Shown here piece after piece: positions 60,221-64,000 of a stretch of DNA of 64,000 nucleotides (the first letter of the stretch is position 1; each line of letters starts with the position of its first letter). Both the position numbers and the translations under genes were made by a program. Source of the stretch: Micavibrio_C sp964577255 (GTDB lineage Bacteria; Pseudomonadota; Alphaproteobacteria; Micavibrionales; Micavibrionaceae); NCBI GenBank assembly GCA_964577255.1, contig CAZNYM010000007.1:5139-69138 (forward strand), written 5' to 3'. The notes beneath the pieces were generated by a model. It was not told the DNA's origin. It searched no databases and saw only the letters and a program-made list of their open reading frames with translations.

Positions 60221-61646
60221 ATGACCAAAGCCCCCCGCACCCTGTTCCAGAAAATATGGGACGACCACGTCGTCGACCGGTCCGAAGACGGCACCTGCCT
60301 CCTTTATATAGACCGCCACCTGGTCCACGAGGTCACCTCGCCTCAGGCGTTCGAAGGGCTGCGCCTGGCCGGGCGCAAGGTGCGCCGGACCGACGCCACC
60401 CTGGCCGTGGTCGACCACAACGTCCCCACCACCGACCGCCGCCAGGGGATCAAGGAAGCCGACAGCCGCCTGCAGGTGGAAACGCTCGAGAAAAACTGCC
60501 GCGATTTCGGCGTGACGCTGTTCGGCATGAACGACCGCCGCCAGGGCATCGTTCACGTCATCGGCCCGGAACAGGGCATGACCNNNNNNNNNNACCCAGC
60601 CCGGCATGACCATCGTGTGCGGCGATTCCCACACCAGCACCCACGGCGCGTTCGGCGCACTGGCTTTCGGCATCGGCACTTCCGAAGTCGAGCATGTGCT
60701 GGCGACCCAGACGCTGATTCAAAAACCGGCCAAAACCATGCGCATCACCGTCGACGGTGCGCTCGCCCCCGGCGTCAGGGCCAAGGACATCATCCTTGCC
60801 ATCATCGGCAAAATTGGCACCGCCGGCGGCACCGGCTATGTGCTCGAATACGCGGGTGAAGCCGTGCGCGGCCTGTCGATGGAAGGGCGCATGACCGTGT
60901 GCAACATGTCGATCGAAGCCGGCGCGCGCGCGGGCCTGATCGCCCCCGATGAAACCACTTTCGCCTATATCAAAGGCCGCCCGATGGCGCCCGCCGGCGG
61001 CGCCGCGTGGGAACAGGCGGTGAAATACTGGCGTACCCTGCCCGCCGATCCCGGCGCTGTCTACGATACCGAAGTGAAACTGCACGGCAGCGACATTCCT
61101 CCGCTCGTAACCTGGGGCACCAGCCCGCAGGACGTCGTGCCCATCACAGGCGCGGTGCCCGACCCGGCGGCGGAAAAAGATGGGGCCAAGCGCGCCGCCA
61201 TGATCCGCGCGCTCGATTATATGGGCCTCACTCCCGGCATGAAAATGGAGGATGTGCGCGTCGACAAGGTGTTCATCGGCTCCTGCACCAACGCCCGTAT
61301 CGAGGATCTGCGCGACGCGGCTTCTCTGGTCAAAGGCAAGAAGATCGCCGCGCACGTGCAGGCTTTGATCGTTCCTGGTTCGGGCCTTGTCAAGGCGCAG
61401 GCGGAAGAAGAAGGGCTTGATAAAATCTTCCTCGACGCCGGCTTTGAATGGCGTGAGGCCGGGTGCTCGATGTGCCTGGGGATGAACCCCGACAAGCTCA
61501 AGCCCGGCGAGCGCTGCGCTTCCACCTCCAACCGCAATTTTGAGGGTCGTCAGGGCCGCGGCGGGCGTACGCATCTGCTCAGCCCCGCCATGGCGGCGGC
61601 GGCGGCCGTCACAGGAAAACTGACGGACGTCAGAAAGCTTATATAA
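60221..61646 (+). CDS. leuC: 3-isopropylmalate dehydratase large subunit (cut by an N gap)
   Basis: About 470 residues when joined. It isomerises 2- to 3-isopropylmalate with LeuD in leucine synthesis. The Fe-S Cys are in IGSCTNARIEDLRDA and GCSMCLGMNPD, and TIVCGDSHTSTHGAFGALAF is present. The frame reads HVIGPEQGMT up to the gap, then TQPGMTIVCG after it. The family has G-(M/V)-T-x-PGMT, so the two sides join with a repeated 'ACC' codon, and the ten N are spurious. With the N counted, the frame breaks. Leaderless or weak RBS at 60221. Not a pseudogene. Confidence 0.94.
60584..60593. other. Assembly gap (10 N) inside leuC
   Basis: Flanked by ATGACC on the left and ACCCAGCCC on the right. 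Comparison with the LeuC family suggests that no sequence is missing and that three bases are duplicated. Confidence 0.95.
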
Positions 61647-61655
61647 AGGACAATC

Positions 61656-62861
61656 ATGTTTCCTCAGGAACTGGCCATTTATGAACTGGAAAGCACTACG
61701 CGCGAAGCGGGCCTGAAACTGGCCCAAGCTGCTGCAAGCTATTTCCGCGCCTGCCCCATCGACCTCAGAGATAAAAGCGGTTCCGTCGCCATCGCCCTTC
61801 ACAACGAAAAAAATGACTTTGTCGACGCCCGGCTGCAGGAAAATCACGCTGATCTTATGCGCGCCCTGGGTATGGATACGCCCGTCATCTTCGTCAGACA
61901 GGAGCCCAGCGCCTTCCCCCGCGCCTACGAAGCCATCCCTACGCTCTACGCTCATGTCTCCTACCCCGAGAATCCGGCCCTGTACCTCGTCTGCCCGGTC
62001 GATTACAAGGGCCGCCATTTCGTTCCCGAAGCGGGCCGCCTTCTGGATGCGGAAGAAGTCCGCAAAAAGCGCGTGCTTATCTTCGGCTCGGAGTGGGTCG
62101 ACAACTACCCGCTCTTCAGCCGCCGGGCACGGGGCACGGCCCTGCCCGCCGATTACGTGCCGCCCGCACAAAATCCGGACGGCGACTTCAGCACGCGGTA
62201 CAGGTTTTTCCGGGCAGCCGGAAAAACCGCTGCCTACGTCCGGGAAATCCGGCGGCTTGAGGATGCACGCAACAAGGCGACAAGTAGGCTCTTTGCCTAC
62301 ATTCAAGGCCTGATCCCCGACTTGAAGAAGGAAGGCATGCTCTCCGTTTCCGCCGACGATCCGCGTGATTTCCGTGCTAACTTCTCTCTGGGCACTTCCG
62401 ATGCCGGCCGGCCGCTGCTGACACTTTCCGTGCGCGATACCAAACACGGCCACAGCATAGGCATTGAAAACAACAAATGGTTCACCGCAACGGACACGGG
62501 TTATATAGCTGGCGGCGATCTCAGTCGTGAATACCTGGTCTTCCCGAACAGGGATACGGCGGAGGGAAGGGAACTCGGCGCCCTGATGAAGCCTCTGCAG
62601 GGCCGTTATCCCGGTCCCGCGCTTTTTCCCCGGCTGCTTTCGGACGATATGAACGGCCAGGAGCGCATACCTGTCATAAAGGCCTTCGGTGACGCCGCCT
62701 ATCTTCTCTACCACAGCGATGAAAAGAAGAAGGGATACTTCGCCCCGCCCGGCGCCGTGCCGGTCAGCCCTCAGGAATATAACTGGCTCATGGCCGACGA
62801 GCATGACCGGAATATCGGCATCGTGCCGCCGCCACGGCCGCCTTCATTGCGGCAGGAATAA
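61656..62861 (+). CDS. Unknown protein in the leu operon
   Basis: 401 residues, unrecognised. It starts nine bases after the leuC stop with AAAGGA upstream, so it is co-transcribed. N-terminal helical part (FPQELAIYELESTTREAGLK), a middle with VAIALHNEKNDFVDARLQEN, a helical DARNKATSRLFAYIQGLIPD, then a beta-rich second half (LLTLSVRDTKHGHSIGIENN). Many Tyr and Arg, no signal peptide or membrane helix. The C-terminus is Pro/Arg-rich. The gene is followed after three bases by the HD-domain gene. Confidence 0.65.
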   Translation: MFPQELAIYELESTTREAGLKLAQAAASYFRACPIDLRDKSGSVAIALHNEKNDFVDARLQENHADLMRALGMDTPVIFVRQEPSAFPRAYEAIPTLYAHVSYPENPALYLVCPVDYKGRHFVPEAGRLLDAEEVRKKRVLIFGSEWVDNYPLFSRRARGTALPADYVPPAQNPDGDFSTRYRFFRAAGKTAAYVREIRRLEDARNKATSRLFAYIQGLIPDLKKEGMLSVSADDPRDFRANFSLGTSDAGRPLLTLSVRDTKHGHSIGIENNKWFTATDTGYIAGGDLSREYLVFPNRDTAEGRELGALMKPLQGRYPGPALFPRLLSDDMNGQERIPVIKAFGDAAYLLYHSDEKKKGYFAPPGAVPVSPQEYNWLMADEHDRNIGIVPPPRPPSLRQE

Positions 62862-62864
62862 GCA

Positions 62865-63644
62865 ATGATCCCGGGGCTGAGCGATTATCTTCTCGACAAA
62901 TACGATTACGCCACCGACCCGGCCCTGCTTGCGCATCTCCACTCGTGGGACCGTGTCTATATGGGCGCGATGATGTCCTATGCTTCCGGCATCGGCGGCT
63001 TCGGCCGGCAGCTGATGGCGCACCAGAACCGCACCGCCCTCGACGGTGCGCGCTTCCTGCGCTATCTCGGCTTCAGCGATCAGGCCGCGCGCAATTTTCG
63101 CGCCGCCATGCTGTTTCACGATCTGGGCAAGACGCACCCGACCTACAACCCCATCATCTGGATGCTGTACGAACGCCCCACGCCCGCCGAAAAGGAGCAG
63201 CAGCGCCGCCACGCGCAGCTGGGGGCCGGCATGTTCCAGACCCTGACCGAGCGTTATCCGGCGCTCGCGCGCCACCCGCACACGCTGGTCCGCCACGCCG
63301 TGACTGCCTATCATCACGAACGCACCGACGGCACGGGCCCGGCCCACATCCACGCCGATGCCCTGCCCGTCTTCGTGCAGGTATCGTGCATCGTCGACGC
63401 CTTTGACGGCGACATGATCCCCCGCCCGCACCAGGAACGCGGCCGCACCGCCAAGGAAGCGCTGCGCCGTCTAGCCGCGCTCGACGACGACAAAAAATAC
63501 GCGGGTGCCTTCAGTGGCAGATTGCTGAACAAATACATCGCCATGAAGGAGGAGCAGTTGGGCATCGTCCTCAGCGGCCCGCGCGATTATTCCTCGGGCT
63601 TTCTCGGGTTTTTCAAGGGCCGGCGCGGCCGCGACGGGGAATAA
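62865..63644 (+). CDS. HD-GYP-like phosphohydrolase
   Basis: 259 residues. The metal-binding motif is LFHDLGKTHPT (His85-Asp86), with later His116 (RRHAQLGAGMF), His144 and the pair His150-His151 in AYHHERTDGTGP. The last reads HHE-x-x-DG-x-G-P, which is the HD-GYP arrangement except that the GYP is GTGP. VQVSCIVDAFDGD resembles the DAFDAL region of that family. So it may hydrolyse c-di-GMP or another nucleotide. It starts three bases after the preceding unknown gene and lies 40 bases before leuD. The C-terminus is basic (FKGRRGRDGE). Confidence 0.8.
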   Translation: MIPGLSDYLLDKYDYATDPALLAHLHSWDRVYMGAMMSYASGIGGFGRQLMAHQNRTALDGARFLRYLGFSDQAARNFRAAMLFHDLGKTHPTYNPIIWMLYERPTPAEKEQQRRHAQLGAGMFQTLTERYPALARHPHTLVRHAVTAYHHERTDGTGPAHIHADALPVFVQVSCIVDAFDGDMIPRPHQERGRTAKEALRRLAALDDDKKYAGAFSGRLLNKYIAMKEEQLGIVLSGPRDYSSGFLGFFKGRRGRDGE

Positions 63645-63684
63645 AACGCTTTTTCGGCGCTGGCGGCCCTGCTAATATCGTCCC

Positions 63685-64000
63685 ATGAAACCCTTCACCA
63701 TCCTGACCGCAACCGCCGCGCCCCTGCCGATGGCCAATGTCGATACCGACATGATCATCCCCAAGCAGTTCCTGACCACCATCGAGCGCACGGGCCTGGG
63801 AAAAAGTCTGTTTTTCGATCTGCGTTACGATGAGGCCGGGAAAGAGAAGCCCGATTTCGTTCTCAACCGCGCGCCGTATCGCCAGGCCGAGATCCTTGTC
63901 GCGGGGCCGAATTTCGGCTGCGGCTCCAGCCGCGAGCACGCGCCCTGGGCGCTGCTGGATTTCGGCATTCGCGGCGTCATCGCGCCCGGCTACGCCGACA
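63685..64000 (+). CDS. leuD: 3-isopropylmalate dehydratase small subunit, N-terminal part (runs off window)
   Basis: The first 105 codons, from ATG 63685. KPFTILTATAAPLPMANVDT and MIIPKQFLTTIERTGLG are followed by LVAGPNFGCGSSREHAPWAL, the LeuD signature with the swivelling-domain Ser-Arg. It forms the heterodimer with LeuC encoded upstream. Two genes lie between leuC and leuD, which is unusual. The 3' end and any leuB are outside the window. Confidence 0.94.
   Translation, partial: MKPFTILTATAAPLPMANVDTDMIIPKQFLTTIERTGLGKSLFFDLRYDEAGKEKPDFVLNRAPYRQAEILVAGPNFGCGSSREHAPWALLDFGIRGVIAPGYAD

Noticed and set aside
60558..62804. 748-residue minus-strand open frame opposite leuC and the unknown gene
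   Set aside because: It runs through the N gap and is antisense to leuC; no known motif is seen.

Overview
The window is a chromosomal, housekeeping-rich segment of a GC-rich alphaproteobacterium. Signs of this lineage are the UbiK-YbjN-ProC gene order, a MucR/Ros regulator, an LdtR-type MarR regulator, a K+-insensitive membrane pyrophosphatase, a GcdH-type acyl-CoA dehydrogenase and a glyA-nrdR-nusB unit. HldD and Lgt indicate a Gram-negative envelope with heptose-containing LPS. FliL, MotA and MotB indicate a flagellum. Three runs of exactly ten N (27304, 41026, 60584) show a scaffolded draft, possibly a metagenome assembly. I cannot name the order from sequence alone; a Rhodospirillales- or Micavibrionales-like member is only a guess.

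Layout. 1-5.1 kb: the 3' end of recG, two adjacent unknown genes that share a domain, and a Uup-like ABC-F ATPase. 5.1-9 kb: a small GGPGGG-motif protein and a prpB-prpC-prpD methylcitrate operon. 9-13.3 kb: an HSD10-like dehydrogenase, two orphan small genes, a methyltransferase-thiolase pair and a hotdog thioesterase. 13.3-20.6 kb: a 1153-residue secreted subtilase with a P domain and RTX repeats, then an M17 aminopeptidase, an SH3-NlpC/P60 peptidase and an Mpl/MurC-like ligase that look like a murein-peptide recycling set. 20.5-24.4 kb: lipoprotein, clpP, tig, tRNA-Leu, an unknown gene and tRNA-His. 24.5-30.7 kb: glnA, an exported protein, a thioesterase, parE and pgeF.

30.7-38.9 kb: hldD-lgt-midA-pgeF operon, ubiK-ybjN-proC, mucR, a nitroreductase-tsaB pair, a polysaccharide-deacetylase relative with a damaged metal site, and nfuA. 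39-46 kb: a helical-repeat protein, an exported protein, an RNA m5U methyltransferase, two tiny membrane proteins, hppA and an isolated fliL. 46.2-49.8 kb: an operon of small gene-rpiB-glyA-unknown-nrdR-nusB. 49.8-55.7 kb: gcdH, a run of four small unknown genes that includes two diverged paralogues, ldtR, a 3-hydroxyisobutyryl-CoA hydrolase and hemB. 55.9-59.6 kb: a PAS/degenerate-GGDEF/EAL protein, then motA and motB. 60.2-64 kb: leuC, an unknown gene, an HD-GYP-like hydrolase and the start of leuD, which runs off the window.

Functional themes are propionyl-CoA and branched-chain/lysine catabolism (prpBCD, HSD10-like, thiolase, GcdH, HIBCH), cell-wall recycling, protein quality control (tig, clpP), one-carbon metabolism and dNTP control (glyA, nrdR), and motility linked to c-di-GMP. 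Gene packing is extreme. Of twelve convergent gene pairs, four end in interlocked stop codons, two more overlap and one abuts, and only one has a visible intrinsic terminator. No CRISPR array, insertion sequence, prophage or rRNA operon was seen. The least-explained parts are the paired genes after recG, the leuC-leuD insert, the 51.1-52.3 kb small-gene run and the degenerate deacetylase.
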